DNA from: Pseudoduganella lutea
Lineage (GTDB): Bacteria > Pseudomonadota > Gammaproteobacteria > Burkholderiales > Burkholderiaceae_D
Assembly (NCBI RefSeq): GCF_004209755.1
Contig: NZ_CP035913.1
Span: 3,782,001-3,846,000 of the forward strand
Direction: 5' to 3'
DNA: 64,000 bases
Shown piece by piece: positions 27,005 through 37,200 of this stretch; position 1 is the first letter of the stretch, and every line of letters begins with the position of its first letter. Position numbers and translations under genes: made by a program. Below the pieces are notes generated by a model. It worked only from the letters and a program-made list of their open reading frames with translations, had not been told where the DNA came from and made no database searches.

Positions 27005-28921
27005 TTATGCTGCCAGGCGCAGCGGTGCCGGGTCGAGGCGTTCGTGCAGCAGCTTGAACACGTCGTCCTTCGTCAGCACATACTGTTCCATCAGCACGTC
27101 CTTCAGCGATTCCATCACGTCGCGATAGTCGCCGATCGACTTCAGCGTCTCGCTGTACAGTTCGTCCGCCTTGGCTTCCACTTGCACCAGCGTGTGCTCG
27201 CCGCTCATCTCGTTCTTGAACTGGCTGTAGTCCAGCTTGGAACGGGAATACATCGACAGGCTGTTGACCATCGTGTGCAGCATCGAGGTCGCTTTCTGGA
27301 TGTCGTTCTGGCTGCCCACCGAGATGCCACGGGCACCGTAGAACAGTTCTTCCGCCGCCACGCCACCGTACAGCTGCATCACGTCGCGTTCCAGTTCTTC
27401 CAGCGTGCGCAGCGACATGTCGTCACCGGCGGAGAGCACGTAGCCCAGCGCGTTCAGCTTCGAGACCGATTCCGTGCTGATCTTCAGCAGGTGCGACTTT
27501 TCCTTCACTTCGTCCAGCGTCATGCCGGCACGCAGGAACGGGTCGATCTGCATGAAGAAGTGGCCCAGTTCGTGCAGGGCGATGCGCTCGCGCTGGCGGG
27601 TCTTCTCGGCCGTGGTGGCGCGGTCGGTCAGGCCGATCGTGGCGCGCTCGAAGGCACGGAACATCAGGCTGGTGTTGATCACCGTCTTGTCCTGGATCGA
27701 CAGCAGCGAAGCGCGGTCGACCACGGTTTCCAGCAGGGCCGGCGACAGGTTCTGGGTGATCTCGGCAATCTGGTCCAGGTTCATGTCGCTCCAGTCCACC
27801 AGGCCGTCTTCCTTGCGCTTCAGGAACGAGCTCAGCAGTTCTTTGCGTTCCTGCTTGTTCGGCAGGCGGAAGTTGATCTTCACCGAGAAGCGGCGCAGCA
27901 TCGCTTCATCCATCTGCGAATTGTTGTCGTCGAAGTTCGACGCCACGACCCAGATCACGCCCTTGCCTTCGTCGCTCTTCACGCCGTCCAGCAGGCCGAG
28001 CAGGGTGTTCGCGGTGTCGTCTTCCCATTTCTTCTCGCCGCGGCCGCGGGGCATGAACAGCGCCTGGGCTTCGTCGAGGAAGATGATGCAGTTGCCGCGT
28101 GCGGCTGCCTTGCGGTACAGCGCGTTCAGCGATTTCGAACCGCCGCCGATGTAGCCCGATTCCAGCGCCGAACCGGAGGCCGAGATCAGCGGGTAGCCCA
28201 GGCGCTTGGCCAGGTAGCCGGCCAGCTTCGTTTTACCCGTGCCGGCAGGGCCCGTCAGCATCACGTTGAACGGCTTGTCGATATTGTGCTGCTTGTAGAC
28301 TTCGCGGTTGCGGATCATGTCTTCCAGGTGCAGCACTTCCTGCTTGATGTCTTCCATGCCGATCAGGTCGTCCATCGAACCCTTCAGCTTGTCCGGCGAG
28401 ATCACGGATGCGGAAGCGCCGCCCATGCCGGGAATGCCGAACTTGAGCACGAACAGCAGCAGCACGACGAGGAAGATGTCGAATGCGTGGCGTTGCAGGA
28501 AGGCGGTCACGCTGGCCATCTGGCCGCCGTCGTCCAGCAGCACGGCCTTGTGCTGGGCCAGATAGTCCTCTTTCGCGATCGCGTACGGCAGGCCGTTGCG
28601 CAGCAGGACTTCACGCTCCAGGCTCAGGTGCGAGGTGCTCGGCACCTTCACCACGTGCAGCTGGGCCGAATCCTTGAACTTGTAGATATAGCGGGGCGAA
28701 TCCGACAGCGGGCGGGCGATCAGCAGGTAATCGAGCCGGGCGCGCTGGCCAACGAGTGCCGTGATTTCCGAGATGTTTTGCGAGCGGACGACCGGGCTGG
28801 TGTCCTGCGTCACTTCGGTGCGGATGACAGCGAAAACCACGGCCGCGACCGCCAACACGATGAGGGCAAGGCGCACCCAGGTGTTCTTGAGCGCAAGCTG
28901 AAGTTTATAGAAATTGAACAT
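27005..28921 (-). CDS. FtsH-like membrane AAA+ zinc metalloprotease (divergent paralogue)
   Basis: The protein is 638 aa. A membrane helix at about 15-33, a periplasmic stretch and a second helix at about 147-162 give the FtsH topology. The AAA module has Walker A GPAGTGKT (224-231), an aromatic-glycine pore loop YIGGG (257-261) and Walker B IIFLDEA (279-285). The FtsH arginine-finger signature RPGRFDR is absent; the segment reads MDEAMLRRFSVKINF. The peptidase site is HELGH (450-454), where FtsH has HEAGH, with a later Asp in GSQNDIQKATSM as candidate third ligand. It is probably an inner-membrane quality-control or specialised protease beside a normal FtsH encoded elsewhere. It is a single-gene unit. 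Confidence 0.85.
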   Translation of the reverse strand: MFNFYKLQLALKNTWVRLALIVLAVAAVVFAVIRTEVTQDTSPVVRSQNISEITALVGQRARLDYLLIARPLSDSPRYIYKFKDSAQLHVVKVPSTSHLSLEREVLLRNGLPYAIAKEDYLAQHKAVLLDDGGQMASVTAFLQRHAFDIFLVVLLLFVLKFGIPGMGGASASVISPDKLKGSMDDLIGMEDIKQEVLHLEDMIRNREVYKQHNIDKPFNVMLTGPAGTGKTKLAGYLAKRLGYPLISASGSALESGYIGGGSKSLNALYRKAAARGNCIIFLDEAQALFMPRGRGEKKWEDDTANTLLGLLDGVKSDEGKGVIWVVASNFDDNNSQMDEAMLRRFSVKINFRLPNKQERKELLSSFLKRKEDGLVDWSDMNLDQIAEITQNLSPALLETVVDRASLLSIQDKTVINTSLMFRAFERATIGLTDRATTAEKTRQRERIALHELGHFFMQIDPFLRAGMTLDEVKEKSHLLKISTESVSKLNALGYVLSAGDDMSLRTLEELERDVMQLYGGVAAEELFYGARGISVGSQNDIQKATSMLHTMVNSLSMYSRSKLDYSQFKNEMSGEHTLVQVEAKADELYSETLKSIGDYRDVMESLKDVLMEQYVLTKDDVFKLLHERLDPAPLRLAA

Positions 28922-29396
28922 GTGGCAGACTCAACAAGACAAGTATTGTCGTTAGCAAGACACTGAAGCGCGGTTGCGGGGCGCTTCAGCACCAACTGGT
29001 TAATCCGGCACGCGGGGTGGGGCACTGCCGGAGTGTCGTTGGCGAGGCACGGGCGCTGCCTGGGCGGCAGCTTATATCTGTTGACCTGTAAGCGGTCTTT
29101 AATGCCGGGCGGCAACGTAGCGTATATGTGGACTATACCGGGCCACACAAGCTTTGTCTTTAGTTTCCTGAAGAAAAAATCTTGATGCACAACAGGTTTT
29201 GCAACTGTTAATTACGGTCTGTCTAGCCAGATTTACAAGGTGGCTTTGCGTGTTTTAACGCCCCATCGGCGGCGGCCGTTGGAGCCCGGCAAACCATTGC
29301 GCCGCGTCACATGGAACAGCATATATATATCCGGTACACCGGCCACCCGGTGCCCGTCGCCTGGTGCGCTCATGCACGCGCTGCTGCGCAACGAAG
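28922..29396 (-). other. 475-bp intergenic region, leader of the AAA+ protease gene
   Basis: On the minus strand a -10-like TATAGT (29131-29136) precedes a leader of about 200 nt. The leader contains a hairpin CTGAAGCGC/GCGCTTCAG (28963-28971 with 28981-28989) and the palindrome GACAAGTATTGTC (28938-28950). The left part, next to the ArnT-like gene end, holds an AT repeat near 29321-29330. No ORF with protein features is present. Confidence 0.45.
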
Positions 29397-31106
29397 TCAA
29401 GGCACTGTCCGGCGGAACAGCCGGAAGCGTTCGCTGCGGTCGCTGACGCGGCGGCCTTCCCACAGCAGCGTCCAGTCGCCGGGCGGATCACGTCGCACAC
29501 CGCGCGAATAGTCTTGCCACAGCAGCAGGCGGCACTGCGGCTGGTCCACGCTGTTGAAGGGCAGCTTGCCGAAGTAGGCAAACGACGCGCGCTGGGCAGG
29601 CCCGGCATTGCTGGTCACACAATCGGTATCGGCCGGCAGCACGGCCGCGGCCTGTCGCGCTACCGTGGCGTAGCTCTTGTTGTAGTTGGTGAGCGGCAGG
29701 AACAGTGTCATCCACAGGATCCAGATCAGGATCACCCCGCCCGAGGACAGCACCACGGCGCGCCACAGCACCGATGGCCGGCGCGAGACGCGCCAGTGCA
29801 CGAGCAGGAACCAGCCCAGCGTGGCGGCACCGGCCACGACGAGCGCCAGCCAGTTCACTTCCGGCACGTAGCCGGGCACCAGCCGCAGCACGTTATGGGC
29901 CGGCTTCGGCGGCCAGCCCGTCAGCTGGGCATACCAGAATAGCCACAGCAAGGCCGCACCCAGGGTCAGCACCATGACCGAGAACCAGTCGATCGCATTG
30001 ATGGCGCCACGCTGCACCGTCAGCAGGCCGAACGCGGCCATGATTGCCAGCGGCGGCACCAGCATCAGCAGCTGGGCATGCTCCGGCGCCGGGTGCATCA
30101 GCAGCATGATGGTGGCGATCAGCACGAACGTGGTCGGCACCACGATGTGCAGCAGGTTGTTTTGCCGGCGCCATGCGTAGCCCGCCCACAGCGCGAACGG
30201 CCAGGCGGGCCAGAAGAACCACACGCCGTCGCGCAGGAGGATCTGCAGCGGGCGCAGGCTCGGCAACGCCAGCTGGGCCATGTTCCACGTATTCCACGAT
30301 GCCTGCGGCGACTGGCCATACGGCTGCGCGATCGTTGCCGCCACCAGCCAGGGCAGCGTGACGGCAACCGCCACGCCGAGCGAGGCCAGCAGGTGGGGCA
30401 GCGCCTTGCCGGCCGGGATCGCCAGGAAGCGCGTGCAGATGAACAGTGCGACCAGCAAGAAGGCGGGTGGCACCCAGCCGCGCGCCAGCGTCATCAGGCC
30501 CAGCGCCATGCCGATCAGCGCGGCATTGCGCCAGCAGGGCTTTTCCATATAGCGCACCGAGCGGTACAAGGTCAGGGCCAGCAGCGCCGTCAGCAGCGGT
30601 TCGGACGTGGTTTCATGGCTGTGCTGCAGGAAGCCCAGGCAGCCCAGGTAGATCAGCAGTGCCGCATCGGCCAGCGTGCGGCCGAAATCATCCGGCTCGG
30701 GCTGGCCGCCGAACGCCAGCCGCAATGGCTGCGCTTCGGGTCGCCGGCCCAGGTTGAACGTGGTGTACCACAGGGACAGCACGCCCAGCAGGAATACGCC
30801 GATGGTGGCGATGCGCGCCGCCAGCACGTCGCCAAAGAGGCCACCGAACAGCTTGATGCACAGCGCGCCCAGCCAGAACATCAGCGGGCCTTCTTCCGGC
30901 ATCGACATGCCGGCGATGTTCGGCCACAGCCAGTCCTGCCAGGCGCCATGCGCCATCGTCCACATGATGCCGAAGCTGGCGGCATCGTCGTTCTTCCACG
31001 GATCGCGGCCGATCACGCCCGGCAGGATATACAGCATGGCCAGGGCAAACAGGCCCCAGCGGGGCAGGGCAAGCACGGCGGAGGCGGGAAGGCGGACTGG
31101 CTTCAT
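29397..31106 (-). CDS. ArnT/PMT-like family 39 glycosyltransferase
   Basis: The protein is 569 aa from ATG 31106 (an adjacent TTG upstream is in frame). About 11-12 membrane helices follow an N-terminal segment with GRDPWKNDDAASFGIMWTMAHG and MPEEGPLMFWLGAL, the acidic first loop expected for GT-C glycosyltransferases that use polyprenyl-phosphate sugars. QHSHETTSEPLL and TLARGWVPP are further family-like stretches. The C-terminal 90 residues form a soluble domain. It probably moves a sugar from an undecaprenyl carrier to lipid A or protein on the periplasmic side. No arn operon partners are adjacent. Confidence 0.8.
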   Translation of the reverse strand: MKPVRLPASAVLALPRWGLFALAMLYILPGVIGRDPWKNDDAASFGIMWTMAHGAWQDWLWPNIAGMSMPEEGPLMFWLGALCIKLFGGLFGDVLAARIATIGVFLLGVLSLWYTTFNLGRRPEAQPLRLAFGGQPEPDDFGRTLADAALLIYLGCLGFLQHSHETTSEPLLTALLALTLYRSVRYMEKPCWRNAALIGMALGLMTLARGWVPPAFLLVALFICTRFLAIPAGKALPHLLASLGVAVAVTLPWLVAATIAQPYGQSPQASWNTWNMAQLALPSLRPLQILLRDGVWFFWPAWPFALWAGYAWRRQNNLLHIVVPTTFVLIATIMLLMHPAPEHAQLLMLVPPLAIMAAFGLLTVQRGAINAIDWFSVMVLTLGAALLWLFWYAQLTGWPPKPAHNVLRLVPGYVPEVNWLALVVAGAATLGWFLLVHWRVSRRPSVLWRAVVLSSGGVILIWILWMTLFLPLTNYNKSYATVARQAAAVLPADTDCVTSNAGPAQRASFAYFGKLPFNSVDQPQCRLLLWQDYSRGVRRDPPGDWTLLWEGRRVSDRSERFRLFRRTVP

Positions 31107-31154
31107 CAATCAATGCGGTCGGAACTCGGAAACAGGAGTATCGGTGATAACAAT

Positions 31155-31183
31155 AAAAAAAGGCAGCCGCAGCTGCCTTTTTT
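31155..31183. terminator. Bidirectional intrinsic terminator after rpmE2
   Basis: GGCAGC (31162-31167) pairs with GCTGCC (31172-31177), flanked by a run of A on the left and T on the right. It sits 15 bp downstream of rpmE2 (minus strand) and upstream of the ArnT-like gene. Confidence 0.85.
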
Positions 31184-31197
31184 CATGCCCGGGGGGA

Positions 31198-31467
31198 TTA
31201 GCCCTGCGAGACAGCGGTCTTGGAACCGACCTTGCCGAACTTCTGGCGGAACTTTTCCACGCGACCGGCGGTGTCGACGATCTTGTGCTGGCCCGTGAAG
31301 AACGGGTGCGATTCCGACGAGACTTCGATCTTGACCAGCGGGTATTCTTTACCGTCGAGGGTGATCTTGTCGCGGGTGTTGATCGTGGAACGGGTCACGA
31401 ACTTGAAGTCGCAGGACAGGTCGTGGAAGACAACTTCGCGGTAATCCGGATGAATTTCGTTTTTCAT
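31198..31467 (-). CDS. rpmE2: 50S ribosomal protein L31 type B
   Basis: The protein is 89 aa, [20 protein letters not shown], then [34 protein letters not shown]. It lacks the CxxC zinc motif of the A-type L31, so it is the zinc-independent B form that replaces L31 on the large subunit when zinc is short. No clear Zur box is visible upstream. A strong terminator follows. Confidence 0.95.
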   Translation of the reverse strand: MKNEIHPDYREVVFHDLSCDFKFVTRSTINTRDKITLDGKEYPLVKIEVSSESHPFFTGQHKIVDTAGRVEKFRQKFGKVGSKTAVSQG

Positions 31468-31601
31468 GGTGCTTTACTCTCAAAAGTTGGTAGCCAAACA
31501 GCACTTCGTCGGTCGAACAGCTTCTTGACCCGATTGCCGCCCACTTGCCGGGGTTAAAAACAGCCGGGGATTATACCGGAAAACGGGGCGGCGCAAAGAA
31601 A

Positions 31602-31655
31602 AACCGGTGTCTGACACCATTTATCCCTGAGGATAAATGGTGTCAGACACCGGTT
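31602..31655. repeat. Perfect 25-bp hairpin repeat, GGTGTCTGACACC family
   Basis: Arms at 31602-31626 and 31631-31655 are exact complements around a 4-nt loop (CTGA). Each arm holds the near-palindrome GGTGTCTGACACC. The core is shared with the repeat at 11699-11750. It lies between rho and rpmE2, with no T run, so it is a dispersed repeat and not a standard terminator. Confidence 0.85.
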
Positions 31656-31816
31656 GCTCGGCGGCTGCTGGTTGAGTCTGGCCGCCGTTGCGGAGCCTGA
31701 TAAGGAGGCTTAGCCGCCGCGGCGGTGAAGCAGGGGTTTCGTATGGCACTGCCATGCGCCTGCGAAACGGATTGGCCCTGCAAGGCCAATCTCCTTGCGC
31801 CTCACTTCTCGCGGCT

Positions 31817-33079
31817 TCAGCCGCCGCGGCGCATCATGTCGAAGAACTCGGTGTTCGTCTTCGTGGCGCGCATCTTGTCGAGGATGAACTCCATCGCTTC
31901 GATCTCGTCCATCGAGTACAGCAGCTTGCGCAGGATCCAGATCTTTTGCAGCTCGTTCGGCTTGATCAGCAGTTCCTCACGGCGCGTGCCGGACTTGTTC
32001 AGGTTGATCGCCGGGTAGACGCGCTTCTCGGCCAGGCGGCGCTCCAGGTGCACTTCCATGTTGCCGGTGCCCTTGAATTCCTCGTAGATCACGTCATCCA
32101 TGCGCGAGCCGGTTTCGATCAGGGCGGTGGCGATGATCGTCAGCGAGCCGCCTTCCTCGATGTTGCGGGCGGCGCCGAAGAAGCGCTTCGGGCGCTGCAG
32201 CGCGTTGGCGTCCACACCGCCGGTCAGCACCTTGCCCGATGCCGGGATCACGGTGTTGTAGGCGCGGGCCAGGCGGGTGATCGAGTCCAGCAGGATGACC
32301 ACGTCCTTCTTCATCTCGACGAGGCGCTTGGCTTTCTCCATGACCATCTCGGCAACCTGCACGTGGCGGGTGGCCGGTTCGTCGAACGTGGAGGCGACGA
32401 CTTCGCCGCGCACCGAGCGCTGCATTTCCGTCACTTCTTCCGGGCGTTCGTCGATCAGCAGCACGATCAGCGTCACGTCCGGGTGGTTCGCCGTGATGGC
32501 GTGCGCGATGTGCTGCAGCATCACGGACTTGCCGGATTTCGGCGACGCCACCAGCAGGCCGCGCTGGCCCTTGCCGATTGGCGCGATCAGGTCGACGATA
32601 CGGCCGGTGATGTTCTCGGCGCCGTTCATCTCGCGCTCGAGGCGCAGCGGCTCGTTCGGGTGCAGCGGCGTCAGGTTCTCAAACAGGATGCGGTGCTTCG
32701 AGGCTTCCGGCGATTCGCCGTTGACCTTGTCCACCTTGACCAGCGCGAAGTAGCGTTCGCCATCCTTCGGCGTGCGCACTTCACCTTCGATCGAGTCACC
32801 GGTATGCAGGTTGAAGCGCCGGATCTGCGACGGGGAGATATAGATGTCGTCGGTCGACGCCATGTAGCTGGCGTCCGGCGAGCGCAGGAAGCCGAAGCCG
32901 TCCGGCAGCACTTCCAGGGCGCCATCGCCGAAGATCTGCTCGCCAGACTTGGCGCGCTTCTTCAGGATCGCGAACATGAGCTCCTGCTTGCGCAGGCGGG
33001 CCGCATTGTCGATATCCAGACTGATGGCCATTTCCAGCAACGCCGAAACGTGCAAGGCCTTTAATTCAGATAGATGCAT
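31817..33079 (-). CDS. rho: Transcription termination factor Rho
   Basis: The protein is 420 aa from [18 protein letters not shown], the normal length and start. It has the N-terminal helical Rho_N domain, the RNA-binding cold-shock-like domain ([30 protein letters not shown]), Walker A SPKSGKS, Walker [17 protein letters not shown] and the Q/R-loop region [34 protein letters not shown]. It is a hexameric RNA helicase that releases RNA polymerase. trxA lies 131 bp upstream on the same strand, the common trxA-rho order. A long hairpin separates the two. Confidence 0.98.
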   Translation of the reverse strand: MHLSELKALHVSALLEMAISLDIDNAARLRKQELMFAILKKRAKSGEQIFGDGALEVLPDGFGFLRSPDASYMASTDDIYISPSQIRRFNLHTGDSIEGEVRTPKDGERYFALVKVDKVNGESPEASKHRILFENLTPLHPNEPLRLEREMNGAENITGRIVDLIAPIGKGQRGLLVASPKSGKSVMLQHIAHAITANHPDVTLIVLLIDERPEEVTEMQRSVRGEVVASTFDEPATRHVQVAEMVMEKAKRLVEMKKDVVILLDSITRLARAYNTVIPASGKVLTGGVDANALQRPKRFFGAARNIEEGGSLTIIATALIETGSRMDDVIYEEFKGTGNMEVHLERRLAEKRVYPAINLNKSGTRREELLIKPNELQKIWILRKLLYSMDEIEAMEFILDKMRATKTNTEFFDMMRRGG

Positions 33080-33175
33080 AGATGTTTGAGTGTCCCGTGA
33101 CGGGAAAGTAGGGTAGGGGAGGGAACTGCGTGGACTAATAAATTCGGGGGGCTGATGCCGCGATCCCGGCCATGC

Positions 33176-33203
33176 AGGTGGTGCTGCGGGCGCAGCACCA
33201 CCT
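33176..33203 (-). terminator. Strong hairpin between trxA and rho
   Basis: Arms AGGTGGTGCTGCG (33176-33188) and CGCAGCACCACCT (33191-33203) are exact complements. It starts 8 bp after the trxA stop. No T run follows on the minus strand, so it may stabilise trxA mRNA or pause polymerase and not fully terminate. Confidence 0.5.
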
Positions 33204-33210
33204 ATATTAC

Positions 33211-33537
33211 TCAAATATTGCTGTCGATGAAAGAGGTCAGTTGGCCTTTTGCCATGGCGCCTACTTTCTGGGCAGCCGGCACGCCGTTCTTGAACAGGAT
33301 CAGCGTGGGGATGCCGCGGATGCCGAACTTGCCCGGCACGGTCTGGTTCGCATCGACGTCCAGCTTGGCGATCGTCAGCTTGCCGTCATATTCCTTGGCG
33401 ACTTCTTCCAGGATCGGGGCGATGCTCTTGCACGGGCCGCACCACTCGGCCCAGAAGTCCACCAGCACGGGGCGGTCGGATTTCAGCACATCGGCTTCGA
33501 ACGACGCGTCGGTAATGTGTTTGATATTTTCGCTCAT
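33211..33537 (-). CDS. trxA: Thioredoxin
   Basis: The protein is 108 aa from [18 protein letters not shown]. The redox motif WCGPC sits in [17 protein letters not shown] near residue 32, and the cis-proline loop is [14 protein letters not shown]. It is the cytoplasmic disulfide reductase serving ribonucleotide reductase and others. A ribosome site GGGGAA precedes the ATG. rho follows on the same strand. Confidence 0.97.
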   Translation of the reverse strand: MSENIKHITDASFEADVLKSDRPVLVDFWAEWCGPCKSIAPILEEVAKEYDGKLTIAKLDVDANQTVPGKFGIRGIPTLILFKNGVPAAQKVGAMAKGQLTSFIDSNI

Positions 33538-33800
33538 GTTGTTTTCCCCTTTCGGGATCAGATTAAGTTCGCCTGGCGCCCGGTGCCGTTGCCTCGGGAC
33601 CACCAGCCCGTTGCAGGGCAAATGGAGCCGTCGCACAGCAATTCAATGTCTGTCCATCGATGACAGCTCGCGATGGAAAGCCTCAATGTAAAGCCCCGAT
33701 GGAAAGCCCAATGACCGATCACGATTGAAGACAGATCGATCAAGAGCCGGATAACGAGGCTTGCAATAGGGAATCAGGCGGGGATGGACCAAATAATAAC

Positions 33801-34214
33801 CTATTTTTTGTCACCGTGTAGCTGCGCGGGCCTGCTCCTGGCCACCTCGAGAAGGTCGCCCAGCGCGGTGCTCGACAGCGGCTTGCTGCAGGCACCCAGG
33901 ATCGTCAATCCCTGCGCCATCGCCAGCGTTTCGGCTGCGCGCAGGATGCCGCTGTCCATGCCCGACAGCAGGATCACGCTGCCATCGAAACCGCCATCGG
34001 CCACGGTGCGCAGGAACTCGATGCCATCCATTTCAGGCAATGACAGGTCGCACACCAGCACGTCGGGCCGGAACGCCGGCAGCGCCTTGAGCGCGCGGCG
34101 GGCATCGGTTTCGGCATGCACGTTGGAATAACCCAGGCCGCCCAACATGTCCTTCAGCATCTCCAGCATGAAGGCATCGTCGTCCAGCAGCAGGATGCGC
34201 AGGGCGTGGTTCAT
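33801..34214 (-). CDS. Single-domain response regulator (CheY-like)
   Basis: The protein is 137 aa from MNHALRILLLDDDAFMLEML. It is one receiver domain: acidic DDD, phospho-acceptor Asp in LVCDLSLPEMDG near residue 58, Thr/Ser switch in VILLSGMD and Lys in GACSKPLSS. There is no output domain. Its ATG lies one base after the stop of the large hybrid kinase gene, so the two are co-transcribed; it is probably the phosphorelay partner of that kinase's HPt domain. Earlier in-frame TTG and GTG codons (34229, 34226) lie within the kinase gene. Confidence 0.88.
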   Translation of the reverse strand: MNHALRILLLDDDAFMLEMLKDMLGGLGYSNVHAETDARRALKALPAFRPDVLVCDLSLPEMDGIEFLRTVADGGFDGSVILLSGMDSGILRAAETLAMAQGLTILGACSKPLSSTALGDLLEVARSRPAQLHGDKK

Positions 34215-34215
34215 G

Positions 34216-37200
34216 TCACTTGTCACCAATGGTTGTGTGGTTAATGATGTGCTCCCTGATCTGGCCCAGCAGCGGGCGGAATTGCCCGACCAGCGCCCAG
34301 GCGCCCCGTTCGGCCGCGGGGCCGGCCTGCGGCAGCGCTTCCATGCGTTCGCACAGCTCGCCCATGCCGATCGCGCCCACGGTGCGGGCCGCCGCCTTCA
34401 GGCGATGGCCCAGTTCGCGGATGCGCGTCACGTCGCCATCGGCCAGGGCTTCGTCCAGTTCCGCCATCCCGGCCTCGGCCGATTGCAGGAACTTCAGCGC
34501 GAAATTGCGGATCTTGTCCGGCTGGTAGCCCAGCACCTGGGCCAGCACGGAAAGGTCGATGACTGCCGGGTCGCCCGCCAGCGCCACAGGCGGGCGGCGC
34601 AAGGCGGCACCGCCGGCGCCGTTGTCACCACCATTGTCACCGCCATTATCACCGCCCTCGCCGCCATTGTTCGCGCGGCGCGCCGGCAACCATGCCGCGA
34701 CCGTGCGCACCAGCAGCGCGGGCTGGATCGGCTTGGCGATGAAGTCGTCCATGCCGGCCGCCAGGCAGCGCTCGCGCTCATCGCTGGTGGCGGTGGCCGT
34801 CATCGCCAGCACGCGCAGGCCGGCCAGGCGCGCATCGGCGCGGATCCGGCGCGTTGCCTCCAGCCCGTCCATCACCGGCATCTGCACATCCATCAGCACG
34901 CAGTCGAAGCGGGCGTCCGCCAGCTGCTCCAGCGCTTCCGCGCCATTGCCGGCCAGCCGCACCACGGCGCCGGCTTCTTCCAGCATTTCCAGGCCGATCT
35001 GCTGGTTGAAGGCATTGTCTTCCACCAGCAGGATATGGGCACCGTTCAACGAAGCCGGTTCGGCCGCGGATGCCGGCGGCGGCGCGGCGGCAGGGGCGGC
35101 GGTGCCGCCGATGCCGAGACGGGCCGTGAACCAGAACGTGCTGCCGTCGCCCGGCACGCTCGACACGCCCACTTCGCCGCCCATCAGCTGCGCCAGCTCC
35201 TTGCAGATGGCCAGGCCAAGGCCGGTGCCGCCATAGGCCCGGGTGGTCGACGTGTCGGCCTGCTCGAACGACTGGAACAGCTTGCCCATCTGCTGTTGCG
35301 TCATGCCGATGCCTTCGTCGCTGACCTCGAAGCGCAGCACGCAGCCGGTATCGTCGCCCGCCACGCGCCGCACGCGCAGGCCGATCGTACCCTGCTCGCT
35401 GAACTTGATCGCGTTGTTGGCGTAGTTGATCAGCACCTGGCCCAGCCGCAGCGGGTCGCCGCGCAGCGTTCGGGGCACATCGGGATCGATGGCGATGTCG
35501 AGGTGCAGCTCCTTGCCGGCCGCCTTCGGCGCCACCACCGTCGTCAGCGTTTCGATCACCTGGTCGAGCGGGAACTCCACCTGCTCGATATCGAGCTTGC
35601 CGGCTTCGATCTTCGAGATGTCCAGGATGTCGTCGATGATGCCCAGCAGATGCTCGCCGGCGAAGCGGATCTTTTCCAGGTAGTCGCGCTGCCGCGGATC
35701 GAGCTCGGTCTTCAGCGCCAGGTGCGCCATGCCGATCACGCCATTCATCGGCGTACGGATCTCATGGCTCATATTGGCCAGGAACTGGCCCTTGGCCTGG
35801 CTGGCTTCCTCGGCGATCTTCTTGGCCTGGTCGAGCTGCTCGGTGCGTTGCGCCACGCGTTCCTCGAGGTGCTCGTTCAGCTCGCGCAGCGCCTGTTCCT
35901 GCCGCTTGGCCTCGGTGACGTCGATCGACATGCAGATCAGGTATGCCGGTTCGCCATGCTCGTTGAACACGGGTTTCTTGAACGTGCGCAGCGTCAGCTG
36001 CTGGCGCAGCGCGGGATTGAACAGCGTTTCCTCGTAGTCGATCTGCTCGCCGCGCGCGAATGTCTCGCGGTCGCGCCGGGCAAACTCGGCCAGCTCTTTC
36101 GGCGAGTGCAAATGCGCGTAGCTGCCGTTGTGCAGGTCGGCCATCGTGTAGCCGAACTGGTGTTCGCAGGCGGGATTCATCAACAGCAGCCGCAGGTCCG
36201 GGCCCTTCAGGAACAGGCCGATCGGCATCATGCTGATGATTTCCTGCAGCCGCTGCTCGCCCTGCCGTAGCGCGTCGACACTGTTCTTGCGCTCGGTGAT
36301 GTCGGTCAGGCTGGCCACGGCCATCGTGGCGGCGCCCAGCTCGTCGCGCATCGGTTCGGCGTTGACGGACAGCCAGCAGATGGCGCCATTGTCCCCCGTC
36401 ACGCCCATCACCACGTCGCGCACCGAGCGGCCGCTGGCCAGTGCCCGCTGCACCGGGTGTTCGGCGGAGGCGAACGGGCGGCCATCCTCGTGCATGCCCG
36501 GCCACAGCCGTGCACCGCTGGCGGCGGCGGGGCCGAGCATGCGGGCCGTGGCCGCATTGCATTCGAGGATTACGCCCTCGCTGTTCAGCACGATCAATCC
36601 ATTGGTGACGGCATTGAACACGGAAGCCATGCGCTGGCTCGAATTGCGCAACGCCACCTCGGCCAGGCGCCGGTCCGTGATGTCGCTGATCATCGCCAGC
36701 GTGCCCGTGTACGCGCCGTCGTCGGCGTGGATCTGCGTCGTCGACACCAGCCCCACATCGATGAGCCATCCTTGCGGTAGAAGCGCGCATCGCCCTGTTC
36801 CGCCTCGCCGGGGCGGCGGCGCTGGTTCTGCCGCGTCAGCTGTGCCACGCTGTCCTCGTCCAGGAAGTCGCTCATGGGGCGGCCCAGCATCTCGTCCGGT
36901 TCGTAGCCCAGCATGCGCGCCATCGTCGGGTTGACGAACGACGTGCGGTCGCCCGCCTCGAGCATCCAGATGCCTTCGGTCGCGGTCTGCACGATCAGCC
37001 GGTAGCGTTCCGAGCTGACGTGCAGCGCCTGTTCGGTGCGCTGGCGCTGGGTCATGTCGCGCACCGACACCACCGACAGGCCCTGGCCCGCCATCTCGAT
37101 CGGTGCCAGGTGCACCATCGCAGGGAAGTGGGCACCGTCGGCACGCCGCGCCGTCAGCACGCGGCCCGGCAGGTTCGGGCGCGAGAACAGTTCGCGCGGC

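Noticed and set aside
29321..29330. AT run (ATATATATAT) upstream of the AAA+ protease
   Set aside because: It is far from any promoter-like arrangement and close to the ArnT-like gene end, so no function is assigned.
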